This document shows, piece by piece, positions 15,820 to 29,036 of a stretch of 64,000 nucleotides of DNA. Position 1 is the first letter of the stretch. Every line of letters begins with the position of its first letter. This DNA comes from Kutzneria sp. GTDB taxonomy: Bacteria > Actinomycetota > Actinomycetes > Mycobacteriales > Pseudonocardiaceae. The position numbers were made by a program, and so were the translations under genes. The stretch covers positions 1 through 64,000 of the forward strand of contig JAFAZC010000035.1 in assembly GCA_019239965.1 (NCBI GenBank). Direction: 5' to 3'. The notes under the pieces are model-generated. The model was not told where the DNA came from. It worked only from the letters and a program-made list of their open reading frames with translations, and searched no databases.

Positions 15820-18513
15820 GTGGCGGCGCGGCGGGGCAGAGACGAACCGGAATCCGAGGGGGTTTCCGACCGGGATGCACCGCTGGAGCGTCGTTGGCTG
15901 AAGGTCACCGACCCGGACGCCGATCTGCCGGCTGCCCCGCCCGGCACCGACCTGCGTGTTCTGCTTCCGGATGGCCCACGATTCGCGACGCTGCGGGACA
16001 AGCTCATCGCCAACGACCTCGATGTCAGGGCTGTACGTCACCTCGTCGAGGACGAGGTGATCGTCGGACGTGACGACAGCATCACAGCGACCGCGTGGGA
16101 GTGCCGTCTGACACGCCTCGTCCAGCGAGAGTTTCCCACGCTGACGGGAAAATCCGCGAAAGCGGCACAGGCGGCGTTCAGCATGCTCTGGGACACCCAT
16201 CCCCCGATCAGCCCGGCCACCGACCAGGCCACCCCGGCGACGGAGGTCGTGCCGGCCGAATGGCTGCCCTATCTGCCTCACCCGTCGTTCAACCCGACTC
16301 AAGCCGCTGCGATCCCGCACGTGCTGGACAGCTCGGAGCATCTGGTCGTCGTCGCGCCGACCGGCGCCGGGAAAACCGTGATCGGCATGGTCGCCGCCCT
16401 GCGCACCGTGTTGCTCGCCGGACGCAAAGCGGCGTGGCTCGTGCCCCAGCGGTCTCTGACTGACGAGCTGGACCGTGAGCTCGAACACTGGCGCCGGGAA
16501 GGGATGCGTGTCGAACGGCTCTCGGGCGAGTACAGCGTGGACGTGCAACGGGTTCGCGAGGCCGATCTCTGGGTCGCCACAACGGAGAAGTTCGAAGCGA
16601 TGTGCCGGGCCTCGTCACTGCGTGAGGCACTCACCGAAGTCGGATGCGTCATCGTCGACGAGATCCACCTGCTCGGAGACGCCGAACGCGGCCCCGTGCT
16701 GGAGGCGCTGCTGGCCAGAATGCGCGGCGCCGGCGCCCGCATGCGGATCGTCGGGCTGTCGGCCACGGTGTCCAACGCGGGTGAGGTGGCGGACTGGCTC
16801 GGCGCTCGCCTTGTCCGGGTGGCGTGGCGCCCGAACAGGCTCACCTGGCAATTGCCCATAGTGGCCTCGCATCGCGACTGGAACCTGACGGAGACATCCC
16901 GGATCCGCCTCGCGAGCGCCATCACGGCCATGATCACTGAGGATGACGGCAGCGTGCTGGTGTTCTGCGGCAGTAAACGCAACGTCCGGCGCACGGCGCT
17001 GATCATCGCCGGATCACGAGGTGCCGACATCGCCGGTGCCCACCCGGATGACCTTGACCGATTGCACCAGGTCTGCTCCGGGGCGGGGGTGGGCCTGCAC
17101 TACAAGGGATGGGAGCACAGGCGGGAGGCCGAGGAGGACTTCCGTGCCAGAAAACTGGACGTGCTCGTCGCGACGACCACGGTGGCCGCCGGAGTCAACC
17201 TGCCCGCACGGGCGGTGGTCATCCAGGACACGGAGGTCGGGATGAACCCCATCGACGTCGCGACCGTGCAACAGATGTTCGGCCGCGCCGGACGGGTGGG
17301 GGCGGGCGAACGCCAGGGGTGGGCGTTCCTGATCGTCACCGAACACGAGCGGCCGGCCTGGCAGGCCAAGCTCATGGCGGGTCACACCGTGCACTCCCAG
17401 ATCGAGTCGAGCCTGCCCGACCATATCCTCGCCGAGGCGGTACAGCACCGCGTTCGCTCGCTGAGGAGCGCCGAACGCTGGTGGATCGGCACCCTGGCCC
17501 ACCATCAGGGAAACAGGAGCCTGGTGCCGTTACGGGCCGCCGTCGACTTCCTGGTCGACGGGGGCTTCCTCGACCGCACCGACAGTGGCGACGGCGATGT
17601 CTGGCTCGCCCCTACCGAACTGGGCAGACTCACCGCGCGGCTGATGGTTCCCACCGCGACTGGCAGTGACCTGCGGACCGCACTGACCGACTGCGCGTTG
17701 CCCGACAGTCCGGACGAAGCCGAGCGAACGCTGATCGAGCTGGTGTCAAGACTGGTGCCACGGCTGGCCAATGCCGCGGTCAGCGAGGACCTCAAGGCGC
17801 TCGTCGTCGGGCGGTTACGGCACGAACGACACGGATACTACCGGCCGGGAGACCTGGCGGCGGTCGCGCTGACACTGGTCGCGGCCACCCCGGAGTCGTT
17901 TCAGCACGGGGCACGGTCGATCGCCGAAGTCCCGTACATGGCGCTCTATCCAATCCTTGAGGAGGCGCCGAGATACCTGCACTGGATCGGTACCCAGGGC
18001 CTGCTTGGCACGGTGCACCCGTGGAGTGCGATCGTCGCCGCCGACCTGAGCAGGCGGGTCAGGTGGAGACGCTGCCAGCCGCCGCGCGGGGCCGGACGAC
18101 TGCTGTGGATGTGCGAACAGATGGCCACCACCGTCGACGCCAAGGACGCCGTTCCGGAGCTCTGGAAAGCCGCCACCGGAAGGGGATTCGCCAGTCCCGA
18201 CTGGACCGCGACCGGTCGACCGCAACACTGCCGACTGGACGACGACGCCTATCGGCTTCTGCTCAGCGAGCGGGCCACGGCGGCAACGATCGACCTGCAC
18301 TCCAACCGCACCAACGCCACCGCCCCCGAAGCCAGCGCCCTAGTCACCTGGTCGGGGCGGCGGTACCAGCTCATTCCAATGCCGCAGGGCAAAGCCTCCG
18401 TCCTTGACGGTGAAGCCGACGGACTCGCGCGTGCCGCGGCGGTCTTCACCAAGCGCGGCGACTACCGGGCGACCGGCTGGCTGAGCGAGTACTCCCGGTG
18501 TCGGCCCCGGTGA
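15820..18513 (+). CDS. large Ski2-like superfamily 2 helicase
   Basis: An 897-residue ATP-dependent nucleic-acid helicase. Residues 1-150 are a unique N-terminal region. The first RecA domain has the Q-like motif HPSFNPTQ, Walker A APTGAGKT near residue 179, DEIH near 280 and SAT near 313. The second has VATTTVAAGVNLP and QQMFGRAGRVG near 484. The gap ASHRDWN after motif III, together with the GVNLPAR motif, is typical of Ski2/Hel308/Brr2-like helicases. The C-terminal 400 residues are helical with no nuclease motif. AAGGAGG sets the GTG at 15820. It has no obvious partner gene, so its pathway (repair, RNA, or defence) is open. Confidence 0.88.
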   Translation: MAARRGRDEPESEGVSDRDAPLERRWLKVTDPDADLPAAPPGTDLRVLLPDGPRFATLRDKLIANDLDVRAVRHLVEDEVIVGRDDSITATAWECRLTRLVQREFPTLTGKSAKAAQAAFSMLWDTHPPISPATDQATPATEVVPAEWLPYLPHPSFNPTQAAAIPHVLDSSEHLVVVAPTGAGKTVIGMVAALRTVLLAGRKAAWLVPQRSLTDELDRELEHWRREGMRVERLSGEYSVDVQRVREADLWVATTEKFEAMCRASSLREALTEVGCVIVDEIHLLGDAERGPVLEALLARMRGAGARMRIVGLSATVSNAGEVADWLGARLVRVAWRPNRLTWQLPIVASHRDWNLTETSRIRLASAITAMITEDDGSVLVFCGSKRNVRRTALIIAGSRGADIAGAHPDDLDRLHQVCSGAGVGLHYKGWEHRREAEEDFRARKLDVLVATTTVAAGVNLPARAVVIQDTEVGMNPIDVATVQQMFGRAGRVGAGERQGWAFLIVTEHERPAWQAKLMAGHTVHSQIESSLPDHILAEAVQHRVRSLRSAERWWIGTLAHHQGNRSLVPLRAAVDFLVDGGFLDRTDSGDGDVWLAPTELGRLTARLMVPTATGSDLRTALTDCALPDSPDEAERTLIELVSRLVPRLANAAVSEDLKALVVGRLRHERHGYYRPGDLAAVALTLVAATPESFQHGARSIAEVPYMALYPILEEAPRYLHWIGTQGLLGTVHPWSAIVAADLSRRVRWRRCQPPRGAGRLLWMCEQMATTVDAKDAVPELWKAATGRGFASPDWTATGRPQHCRLDDDAYRLLLSERATAATIDLHSNRTNATAPEASALVTWSGRRYQLIPMPQGKASVLDGEADGLARAAAVFTKRGDYRATGWLSEYSRCRPR

Positions 18514-18621
18514 TCTCGGACCTACCGACACCTCGCGGCGGCCGCCCGCAGGGCCGCGGCCGGCTGTGCCGTTACGGTTGTGGGCAACCGTAGAATCCAC
18601 GCCGGAAGTCAGGGAGGCGGA

Positions 18622-18696
18622 ATGGTCCTTGAGTCGGGTGGAACAGACGGGTTCAACTCGCCCCTGGTGACCGGACACCCCAGGGGTGTCCGGTGA
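18622..18696 (+). CDS. 24-codon leader ORF of the sugar kinase operon
   Basis: A short frame, ATG to TGA, with a strong GGGAGGCGG ribosome-binding site. Its product begins [14 protein letters not shown] and ends HPRGVR. Its stop overlaps the GTG start of the first sugar kinase (GTGA). Its last codons run through an inverted repeat that covers the kinase ribosome-binding site. This suggests a leader whose translation opens the hairpin. It could instead be the remnant end of a longer gene; no family is recognised. Confidence 0.5.
   Translation: MVLESGGTDGFNSPLVTGHPRGVR
18671..18693 (+). promoter_or_regulatory. hairpin covering the kinase ribosome-binding site
   Basis: Perfect inverted repeat, arms CCGGACACCCC and GGGGTGTCCGG around a single A, ending at the first base of the GTG start of the FGGY kinase. 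The right arm contains AGGGGTG, the only purine-rich ribosome-binding site available to that gene, so folding would hide it. Confidence 0.55.
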
Positions 18697-20120
18697 GCCG
18701 ACTCGTCGCCGGTGTCGACTCCTCGACCCAATCCTGCAAGGTGGTGGTCCGGGAGGCTGACTCCGGACGACTGGTGCGGTCGGGCAGGGCCCCGCACCCG
18801 GACGGCACCGAGGTGCATCCGGACGAGTGGTGGCACGCGCTGGATGCCGCCGTGCGCAACGCCGGTGGGCTCGCGGACGTGGCGGCGGTGTCGGTGGCAG
18901 CGCAACAGCACGGCATGGTGTGCCTCGACGATCAGGGGCAGGTGGTGCGCCCGGCACTGCTGTGGAACGACCTCCGTTCCGCCGCCGCGGCGGCCGACCT
19001 GGTGACTGAGGCCGGTGCCGGCGAGGTGGGACGGCGTTTCTGGGCCGATGCGGTGGGAAGCGTTCCGCTGGCGTCGTTCACCGTGGCCAAGGCACGGTGG
19101 CTGGCTACCCACGAGCCTGACTCCACGGCGCGAACGGCCGCGATCGCGTTGCCGCACGACTGGCTCACCTGGCGGCTCGGCGGCCGCGGTGACCTGTCCG
19201 TGCTCGTCACCGATCGAAGTGACGCCAGTGGCACCGGCTACTGGTCACCTGCCACCGGCGAGTACCGGGCCGACCTGCTGCGCTCGGCACTCGGCCGCGA
19301 CGTGGTCCTGCCGAAGGTGCTCGCGCCGAGTGCGGTGGCGGGGACAATGCCGTCGGGGGCGCGGCTCGGACCGGGAGCGGGCGACAACGCCGCGTCCGCG
19401 CTCGGTGTCGGAGCGGCGCGCGGCGACATCGTGATCTCGCTGGGCACCTCGGGCACGGTCTTCGCGGTCGCCGGCAGTCCAGTATGCGATTCCAGCGGTG
19501 TGGTCGCTGGTTTCGCCGATGCCACGGGGATGTACCTGCCACTGGTGTGCACGCTGAACGCGGTCCGCGTGCTGTCCGCGACGGCACGGCTGCTCGGCGT
19601 TGATCTTGACGAACTGAGCCGCCTCGCGCTTAGTGCACCGCCGGGCAGTGAGGGCCTCGTCGTCGTACCGTACCTCGAGGGCGAGCGCACACCGTCCAAA
19701 CCGGACGCCACTGGTGCCGTCCACGGCCTGACCCTGAACAACTCCACGCCGGCGAACCTGGCGAGGGCCGCCGTCGAGGGTATGCTCTGCGGCCTTGCCG
19801 ACGGGCTGGACGCGCTGATCAGACAGGACGTTCCGGTAGAACGCATCCTGCTCGTCGGTGGCGGCGCACGCGCCGAGGCGGTGCGCCGGATCGCGCCAAC
19901 CATGTTCGGCGGGACCGTCCTCGTTCCGCGGCCTGGCGAGTACACCGCCGACGGCGCCGCACGACAGGCGGCCTGGGTGCTCCAGGGCGGGGCGGCGCCG
20001 CCGGACTGGCCGGTCACGGGCACCGAGGTGTTCCACGCCGATCCACGGCCGGAGGTGCGGGACCGCTACGCGGAGGCTCGTGATCAGGTGCTGTCCCGCG
20101 TCGACGGCAGCTCGGCGTGA
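18693..20120 (+). CDS. FGGY-family kinase, xylulokinase-like
   Basis: A 475-residue carbohydrate kinase of the FGGY family, closest in appearance to xylulokinase. It begins [16 protein letters not shown] (phosphate loop), has [12 protein letters not shown] and [10 protein letters not shown] in the first actin-like domain, and [30 protein letters not shown] and [13 protein letters not shown] in the second. It would phosphorylate a pentulose such as D-xylulose with ATP in the cytosol. No xylose isomerase or sugar transporter lies nearby, so the substrate is not fixed. It overlaps the leader ORF before it and the second kinase after it by GTGA, so all three are translationally coupled. Confidence 0.88.
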   Translation: MSRLVAGVDSSTQSCKVVVREADSGRLVRSGRAPHPDGTEVHPDEWWHALDAAVRNAGGLADVAAVSVAAQQHGMVCLDDQGQVVRPALLWNDLRSAAAAADLVTEAGAGEVGRRFWADAVGSVPLASFTVAKARWLATHEPDSTARTAAIALPHDWLTWRLGGRGDLSVLVTDRSDASGTGYWSPATGEYRADLLRSALGRDVVLPKVLAPSAVAGTMPSGARLGPGAGDNAASALGVGAARGDIVISLGTSGTVFAVAGSPVCDSSGVVAGFADATGMYLPLVCTLNAVRVLSATARLLGVDLDELSRLALSAPPGSEGLVVVPYLEGERTPSKPDATGAVHGLTLNNSTPANLARAAVEGMLCGLADGLDALIRQDVPVERILLVGGGARAEAVRRIAPTMFGGTVLVPRPGEYTADGAARQAAWVLQGGAAPPDWPVTGTEVFHADPRPEVRDRYAEARDQVLSRVDGSSA

Positions 20121-21532
20121 ACGGTCGCCGGCAAGCACCCCCGGACAGCACCGGTGGACTGCTCGCGGGGATCGACGTCGGCACCACCAACACCAAGGTG
20201 GGCATGTACACGCCGACAGGGATCCCGGTCGCCCAACGAAAGCGCCCCACTCCGGTCGATGCCGACGACATCGTCGCCGATGCCCTCCGTGACCTCGGTT
20301 CCTGCATGGAGCAGGCCGGAGCACCTCCCATCGCGGTCGGAATCACCGGCATGGCAGAGGGCGGAGTCGGACTGGACGCCGAACTCCGCCCTCTGCACAG
20401 GTTTCTGCGCTGGAGCCAGCCGCCGGCCGTCGACGAGGCCCGGTGGCTGGCCCATCACGTGGGAGCGGCGGCACTGTGGCGGACGACCGGTGTCAACCTG
20501 GCCGCGAAGACCCCGCTGGCAACGTGGTTGTGGCTGCGCGGGAACAGACCAGACACTGTGGCGCGGATGAGGGTCTGGGTCGGCGCTGCTGACCTCGTCG
20601 CCACCGCACTGTGCGGTCGTCCGTTGACAGACCAGACACTCGCCGGCCGATCAGGAGCGTTCGACCAGCTCTCGGGCCGCTACGACGAAGACCTGCTGTC
20701 CCTGGCCGGTATCCGCATCGCCCAGCTTCCCGAGGTCGACCCGGTCGGCTCCGCGACGGACGGCCTCCTGCCTGGCGGCACCCCCGTCGTGGTGACCGGG
20801 CACGACCACCTTGTCGCCGCGTATGCCGCTGGTGCGCGCGGACACGGCGACGTCGCCGACTCGATGGGCACCGCGGAAGCCGTGGTGACCGTGACCGACC
20901 AGCCGTGCGACGCGTCGGTTTCCGGGAGCGGGTCATCCTGGAACCGACACGTGGACGGGCGGCACTGGGTCATGGTGTCCGGCTTCCCTGGGAGCGGCCA
21001 ACTGGTCGACTGGACCTCGGCACTGCTGGCGAACCCGGAAGTCGATCGACGACCGGGATACCTGGCCGACCCGACCACCGCACGACCGACAGGCATCATC
21101 GTCCTGCCCTACCTGTACGGCCGGGCCGCGCCGGCACCGCAGGGGGACCTTCGTCTTTCCGTCCACGGCCTCACCGCCGACACCGGCCCAGCCGACATCG
21201 CCGTCGCCGTGCTCGAAGGGGCGTGTTACCAGGCCCGATGGATGGCCGAAACGCACGCCAGCCACGGCAACGCCGCGCTTGATTCGGTCTACGTGCTCGG
21301 CGGACCGACCCGCAACCGGACCTGGATGGCGATCAAGGCGGACGTGATGCCCTGCCCGATCCGGCTGATTCGGACCGCCGAGGCGGCCTGTGCCGGTGCC
21401 GCACTGCTCGCGGGGCGCGCCATCGGACTGTGCACGCCTGTCCTGGATGCGGACGAACCGGCCAGGGACGGCGACCGGGCTCAGCGGTACGAAGCCCTCT
21501 ATCGCGGCAGTTTCCTGCCAAAGGTGACATAA
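20117..21532 (+). CDS. second FGGY-family carbohydrate kinase
   Basis: A 471-residue FGGY kinase distinct from its neighbour. It has [18 protein letters not shown] at the N-terminus, [39 protein letters not shown], and in the C-domain [14 protein letters not shown] and [19 protein letters not shown]. The pattern fits the sugar-kinase branch of the family (glycerol, fucose, xylulose or related substrates), with the substrate unknown. It starts by a GTGA overlap with the first kinase. Two unlike kinases in one transcript could form a heteromer or act on two sugars in sequence. No promoter of its own is seen. Confidence 0.83.
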   Translation: MNGRRQAPPDSTGGLLAGIDVGTTNTKVGMYTPTGIPVAQRKRPTPVDADDIVADALRDLGSCMEQAGAPPIAVGITGMAEGGVGLDAELRPLHRFLRWSQPPAVDEARWLAHHVGAAALWRTTGVNLAAKTPLATWLWLRGNRPDTVARMRVWVGAADLVATALCGRPLTDQTLAGRSGAFDQLSGRYDEDLLSLAGIRIAQLPEVDPVGSATDGLLPGGTPVVVTGHDHLVAAYAAGARGHGDVADSMGTAEAVVTVTDQPCDASVSGSGSSWNRHVDGRHWVMVSGFPGSGQLVDWTSALLANPEVDRRPGYLADPTTARPTGIIVLPYLYGRAAPAPQGDLRLSVHGLTADTGPADIAVAVLEGACYQARWMAETHASHGNAALDSVYVLGGPTRNRTWMAIKADVMPCPIRLIRTAEAACAGAALLAGRAIGLCTPVLDADEPARDGDRAQRYEALYRGSFLPKVT

Positions 21533-21693
21533 CGGATAACCCATATCGTGAAACGGATGATCAGCAGGTTTCCGACGCGGCCTTCTGGGTACGACTGAAG
21601 GCGACGGGTGACGCGATGCCCGTGGTCGGTGGAGCTCCTGGTGCTTCGGCGTGCGTGGGCCCCGCCCGGGCGAGTAGGCGGGAACGACGAGAC

Positions 21694-22191
21694 ATGAACG
21701 ACGGTTGGCCGCGGGAACGCGTCCGGGAGGCGGTACATCGCCTGCGCATCGACGATCCGCGCGGTGCGGTTGTCTCGTTGCAGGTGCTCTACGCCGCCGA
21801 CGAACTCGGCGCCAACGCGTCACGGAGGGCGGCCGACGCCCTGGTGTGTGCCGCGGCCGAAATGCTCCAGTCACTGACGGGCCGGGCCGGCGACCGTGGT
21901 GAACCGGTGATGCGGCTGGCCGACTCGTCCGGGGTGGAGGTTCCCATCGATCATGTCGATCCCCCGCTGCGTGCGGTCTACCGGGCACTCCTCGCTGAGG
22001 TCAACCATGATCGTATCGGCGCACGGTTTCAGTTGGACTTGTTGTTCGACCAGAATCGACTGGCGGATAAGTCCACCGCACTGCTTCACCTCTTGTTGTG
22101 GGCATCCGGTCTGGCCGAGGACTGTGATCAGTGCCAGGTTCCGGTGCCGACCTGGCTGAGGCCTCCTGGTACCGAGGCAGCTTCGCGCTGA
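21694..22191 (+). CDS. hypothetical helical protein
   Basis: A 165-residue protein starting MNDGWPRERVREAVHRLR. It is mostly helical, with no signal, membrane segment or known motif. The only Cys residues of note are a terminal CDQC pair. I do not recognise it. The start is not well supported, as GGAACGACGAG is the only purine-rich sequence upstream, and the frame stays open back to 21433. Its last 64 bases overlap the end of the convergent STAS gene, so one of the two ends may be wrong or the overlap may be real. Confidence 0.5.
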   Translation: MNDGWPRERVREAVHRLRIDDPRGAVVSLQVLYAADELGANASRRAADALVCAAAEMLQSLTGRAGDRGEPVMRLADSSGVEVPIDHVDPPLRAVYRALLAEVNHDRIGARFQLDLLFDQNRLADKSTALLHLLLWASGLAEDCDQCQVPVPTWLRPPGTEAASR

Positions 22192-22643
22192 CCGTCTGGT
22201 TCTGAAGGCCGGCGGGACGATGACCGGCGAATGGCTCGACGACAGGTGATATGACGTCGGGTACAGGATGCCACCGCCTCGTCCCCCGAGGGGTACACCG
22301 ACATGAACCTGTCGAGGCCGGTGAGTTGCAACGGAAGCAGCACAGCCCCGCGATCGGCGACAAGGGAAAGCCGCACGGTGGCTGCGTCCGCGCCGCGAGT
22401 GATCGCGATCAGCGCCGAAAGGCTGGCCGAGCCGAGAATGTCCACCCCGGTCAGGTCCACGATCAACTCGCCTGATCGCGCGGCGACGGCGTCGGCCATG
22501 ACGGTGGCCGCTGGTCTGGTACACGAATCGAACTCGCCGGCGAAGCGGATAACCGGAACTGTCCCGCCGGACTGCACGGACATCGCCACTGCTGTCTTCG
22601 TCGGTTCGGCCGACCGGTCCGCCGTCGGATCCTCACAGCGCAC
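22128..22643 (-). CDS. STAS-domain protein
   Basis: A 171-residue protein with a STAS domain over about residues 20-125. TVPVIRFAGEFDSCTRPAATVM and GELIVDLTGVDILGSASLSALIAI match the fold of anti-sigma antagonists. The usual DSSG at the phosphorylation loop is GSAS, so a serine is kept but the context is unusual. The C-terminal 45 residues are basic and Ser-rich without a known role. It starts with GTG behind AGGAT. The end overlaps the convergent hypothetical gene by 64 bases. It is the second STAS protein of the window. Confidence 0.75.
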   Translation of the reverse strand: MRCEDPTADRSAEPTKTAVAMSVQSGGTVPVIRFAGEFDSCTRPAATVMADAVAARSGELIVDLTGVDILGSASLSALIAITRGADAATVRLSLVADRGAVLLPLQLTGLDRFMSVYPSGDEAVASCTRRHITCRRAIRRSSSRRPSEPDGQREAASVPGGLSQVGTGTWH

Positions 22644-22658
22644 CGCGGATCCTGATTC

Positions 22659-26395
<3,737 letters not shown>

Positions 26396-26531
26396 AGGCC
26401 ACCTTCCTGGGCACGGATCAGCAGACGACCCGACCTTATTGAGGTGGACCGGAAAAGGTATCCGACGAAAGTAGGACCCGATTTGGAGCAATGGTCGTGA
26501 CGGAGCGGCCGAAACCGGCGCCGCGCGGAGC

Positions 26532-27143
26532 TCAGTGACTGACGTCGATGACGACGCGAGTCGGATCGGACAGGGTGGAAACGGCGTAGTGGGCCTTGTG
26601 GTTCAGTCCTACGCCGATCGTGACGTACCCCTCGAAGTCACCGGCAAGCGCCACTGCCTTCACGTTGTCCAGTGCCGGCGTATCGATCACGTTCGCCCCG
26701 GCGTACGTGGGCCTGCCACCCCCGTCGTGCGCGACGGCGCCGTGCAGCGCTACCTTCAGGAAAGCGTTGCCCGCCAAGGCAACCGGTCGACTGGACGGGT
26801 CCTGCGTGATCTGGTTGACGTAGTCGGCCGAACATGACGGCGCCGGGCCGCTGAACTCCAGGACAACCCGGTCGAACGTGTCGTGGCGCCCGGTTGTGAT
26901 CTTGGTCAGGGTCGCGGTCGACGTACCGGCGGCACACTGTGCGGTGTCCCCCAACGACGACGGCGCAGGGTTGCCCACCGTCGCGCCACCAGACGAGCTC
27001 GGCCGGGCGGCGCCGGGGGCCCCCGTCTGCGCCGTCGTTGTCGTGGCGGGTGCCCCACCCTGCGGTGAGGAACCGCATCCCGCCAGCACACCCAGGGTCG
27101 CCGCCGAGAGCACGGCCAGGCCACACTGAACCGCCTTGATCAT
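26532..27143 (-). CDS. AMIN-like domain lipoprotein
   Basis: A 203-residue lipoprotein. The signal ends in the lipobox VLAGC (lipidated Cys near residue 23). A linker rich in Thr, Ala, Ser and Pro follows, then a C-terminal beta domain from about residue 70. This has HDTFDRVVLEFSGPAP, NVKAVALAGDFEGYVTIGVGLNHKAHYAVSTLSD in two parts, and PTRVVIDV, the pattern of AMIN-like domains that bind cell-wall polymers or mediate envelope localisation. GGAAGGA sets the ATG at 27143. It is likely anchored to the outer face of the membrane. The function is unknown. Confidence 0.85.
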   Translation of the reverse strand: MIKAVQCGLAVLSAATLGVLAGCGSSPQGGAPATTTTAQTGAPGAARPSSSGGATVGNPAPSSLGDTAQCAAGTSTATLTKITTGRHDTFDRVVLEFSGPAPSCSADYVNQITQDPSSRPVALAGNAFLKVALHGAVAHDGGGRPTYAGANVIDTPALDNVKAVALAGDFEGYVTIGVGLNHKAHYAVSTLSDPTRVVIDVSH

Positions 27144-27258
27144 GAAGGGTTCCTTCCAGCACACGGGCCGCCTCCCGTAGGCGCTCTACGCAGTAGACGG
27201 TTCAGCCCGGGTCAGGTTGCTCCGGCCGAACCCAGCCTCAGAGCGCGTCTGCGACCTG

Positions 27259-28041
27259 TCAGTGGTGGTGGCCGTGCCGGCCGAGGGTGTCCACGGGGGT
27301 CGCGCCGGGGCGGGTCCACTGCGGCACGGGTCGGCTGGTCTGGCCCCAGGTGGCGTTCCCATCCGCGTCCGAGCGCCAGAACCAGCACGAGTGGCGCCCC
27401 TCGGGCCAGCCCACGGGCTTGTCCTCCCACGCTTCGCCGCGGCCGTACGGCGTCCTATCGAGCAGGCCCAAGGACCCGTTGACCGGCTCGTTACCGCGGC
27501 CCGTCGTGGAGTAGGTGAGGAACACCCGGTCGCCGTCACGCAGGAAGCAGGTGAGGTAACCCATGCTGCCGCCGACTGGCGCGTCCACGTCGCGCACCGA
27601 GTACCAGGGCTGGGTGTAGCCCATGAACTCGACATAGGAGGCCACCTCGTCCCACCGGCCCGTGGTCAGGACGGCGAACGAGACGCCGCGGGCGTTGAGG
27701 TAGACAGCGTCCTTCAGGTGCCAGGCCGTGGTGGTGCAGCCCTCACACTGCCCCTGGTGCGGCGCGCCGTCGTACCACATGTGCTTGTGGACCACGAGCT
27801 CGTCGCGGCCCTGGAACAGATCCAGGAACGGGACCGGGCCGTCAGGTCCGACGACCTCGACCGTCCCGTCGAACTCCACCATCGGCAGCCGGCGGCGGGC
27901 CGCGGCGATGGCGTCACCCTCGTGGGTGTGCGCCTTCTCGCGGGCCAGAAGCTCGTCACGGGCGGCCTGCCAGGTGGCCAGGTCGACGATGGACGGGCGG
28001 CCGGGCAACGCGGTGGCCGGGTCGTTCGGCGTGGTCGTCAT
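27259..28041 (-). CDS. DUF899 thioredoxin-like protein
   Basis: A 260-residue cytosolic protein of the DUF899 family. LPMVEFDGTVEVVGPDGPV, LVVHKHMWYDGAPHQGQCEGCTTTAWH and FLTYSTTGRGNEPVNGSLGLLDRTPYGRGEAW are family landmarks. The fold is thioredoxin-like and the CEGC pair occupies the redox position. The activity of the family is unknown. The tail is His-rich (GRHGHHH), possibly a metal site. GGAGGACGCC precedes the ATG. It is downstream of sufT by 95 bp on the same strand, so read-through from the suf operon is possible but not shown. Confidence 0.85.
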   Translation of the reverse strand: MTTTPNDPATALPGRPSIVDLATWQAARDELLAREKAHTHEGDAIAAARRRLPMVEFDGTVEVVGPDGPVPFLDLFQGRDELVVHKHMWYDGAPHQGQCEGCTTTAWHLKDAVYLNARGVSFAVLTTGRWDEVASYVEFMGYTQPWYSVRDVDAPVGGSMGYLTCFLRDGDRVFLTYSTTGRGNEPVNGSLGLLDRTPYGRGEAWEDKPVGWPEGRHSCWFWRSDADGNATWGQTSRPVPQWTRPGATPVDTLGRHGHHH

Positions 28042-28135
28042 GGCGTCCTCCGTGGTGCCTCGTACCGGGCAGTGTCGTACGACGTCCTACCAGAACAGAC
28101 GCGCGACCCGGCCCGAACTCATCGCGGCGGCGCCC

Positions 28136-28531
28136 TCAGACCGTGAAGCCGAGGGCACGCAGCTGCTCGCGACCGTCGTCGGTGATCTTGTCCGGACCCC
28201 ACGGCGGCATCCACACCCAGTTGATCCGGAAATCGCTGACAAGGCCGCCACCGGGGCCCCCGGTCAGCGCGGCCCTGGTCTGGTCCTCGATGACATCGGT
28301 CAGCGGGCAGGCCGCCGACGTCAGCGTCATGTCCAGCGTGCACACATCGTCGGCGTCGAGATGAATGTCGTACACCAGACCGAGATCGACCACATTGATA
28401 CCCAGCTCCGGGTCGACGACGTCACGCATGGCCTCCTCGAGGTCCTCGACCGAAACCCGCTCCGTCTTCGGTGCGGGCTCGGGCAGGCTGTCCGCGGTCC
28501 GGCCGACCTCGGTCCCCTCAGGTGCGGTCAC
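28136..28531 (-). CDS. sufT: SufT/MIP18-like Fe-S maturation factor
   Basis: A 131-residue DUF59 (MIP18/PaaD-like) protein, the last gene of the suf operon. After a variable 25-residue start it reads VSVEDLEEAMRDVVDPELGINVVDLGLVYDI, then LTSAACPLTDVIEDQ with the reactive Cys of the family, and WVWMPPWGPDKITDDGREQLRALGF. It helps maturation of Fe-S proteins. The GTG at 28531 follows GGAGAGGAAGTGGAG, and the longer open frame is ignored. It sits 52 bp after sufU, as in other actinobacterial suf operons (Rv1466). Confidence 0.92.
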   Translation of the reverse strand: MTAPEGTEVGRTADSLPEPAPKTERVSVEDLEEAMRDVVDPELGINVVDLGLVYDIHLDADDVCTLDMTLTSAACPLTDVIEDQTRAALTGGPGGGLVSDFRINWVWMPPWGPDKITDDGREQLRALGFTV

Positions 28532-28583
28532 GTCTCCACTTCCTCTCCAACGATCTCGGCCCAGCGCGGATCGCCGCGCAACC

Positions 28584-29036
28584 TCACACGCCGCCGACCA
28601 CCCTGGCCACCGCGTCCTTAAACGCCATCCAGCCGAGCAGCGCGCACTTGACCCGTGCCGGGTACTTGGCCACTCCGGCGAAGGCGACACCGTCCTCGAG
28701 CACGTCCTCGTCCGGCTCAACCTGTCCCCTGCCCTGCATCAACGTCACGAACGCGTCCATGGTCCCGAACGCCTCCCGCACGGTCCGCCCGATCACCAGA
28801 TCAGTGAGCACCGACGTGGAGGCCTGACTGATGGAACAGCCCTGCCCGTCATAGGAGACGTCAACAACCTTGGCCTCGTCTGCCGCACCATCAAGGTAGA
28901 CCCGAACAGTGATCTCGTCCCCACAGGTCGGATTCACATGGTGCACTTCGGCGTCGAACGGCTCACGCAACCCGCGGTGATGCGGATTCTTGTAGTGATC
29001 CAGGATGATCTCCTGGTACATCGAGTCGAGATTCAT
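28584..29036 (-). CDS. sufU: SufU, zinc-dependent sulfurtransferase
   Basis: A 150-residue SufU, which takes persulfide sulfur from SufS in Gram-positive Fe-S assembly. The three cysteines of the family are at about residues 38 (NPTCGDEI), 67 (GQGCSIS) and 131 (RVKCALL), with Asp40 as the fourth zinc ligand. The start, MNLDSMYQEIILDHYKNPHH, is typical. The ATG overlaps the TGA of sufS by four bases (ATGA), so the pair is translationally coupled, matching their direct physical partnership. Confidence 0.95.
   Translation of the reverse strand: MNLDSMYQEIILDHYKNPHHRGLREPFDAEVHHVNPTCGDEITVRVYLDGAADEAKVVDVSYDGQGCSISQASTSVLTDLVIGRTVREAFGTMDAFVTLMQGRGQVEPDEDVLEDGVAFAGVAKYPARVKCALLGWMAFKDAVARVVGGV

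Noticed and set aside
15694-16548. Upstream extension of the DinB-fold protein
   Set aside because: The conserved protein begins near 15693; the extension is antisense to the helicase.
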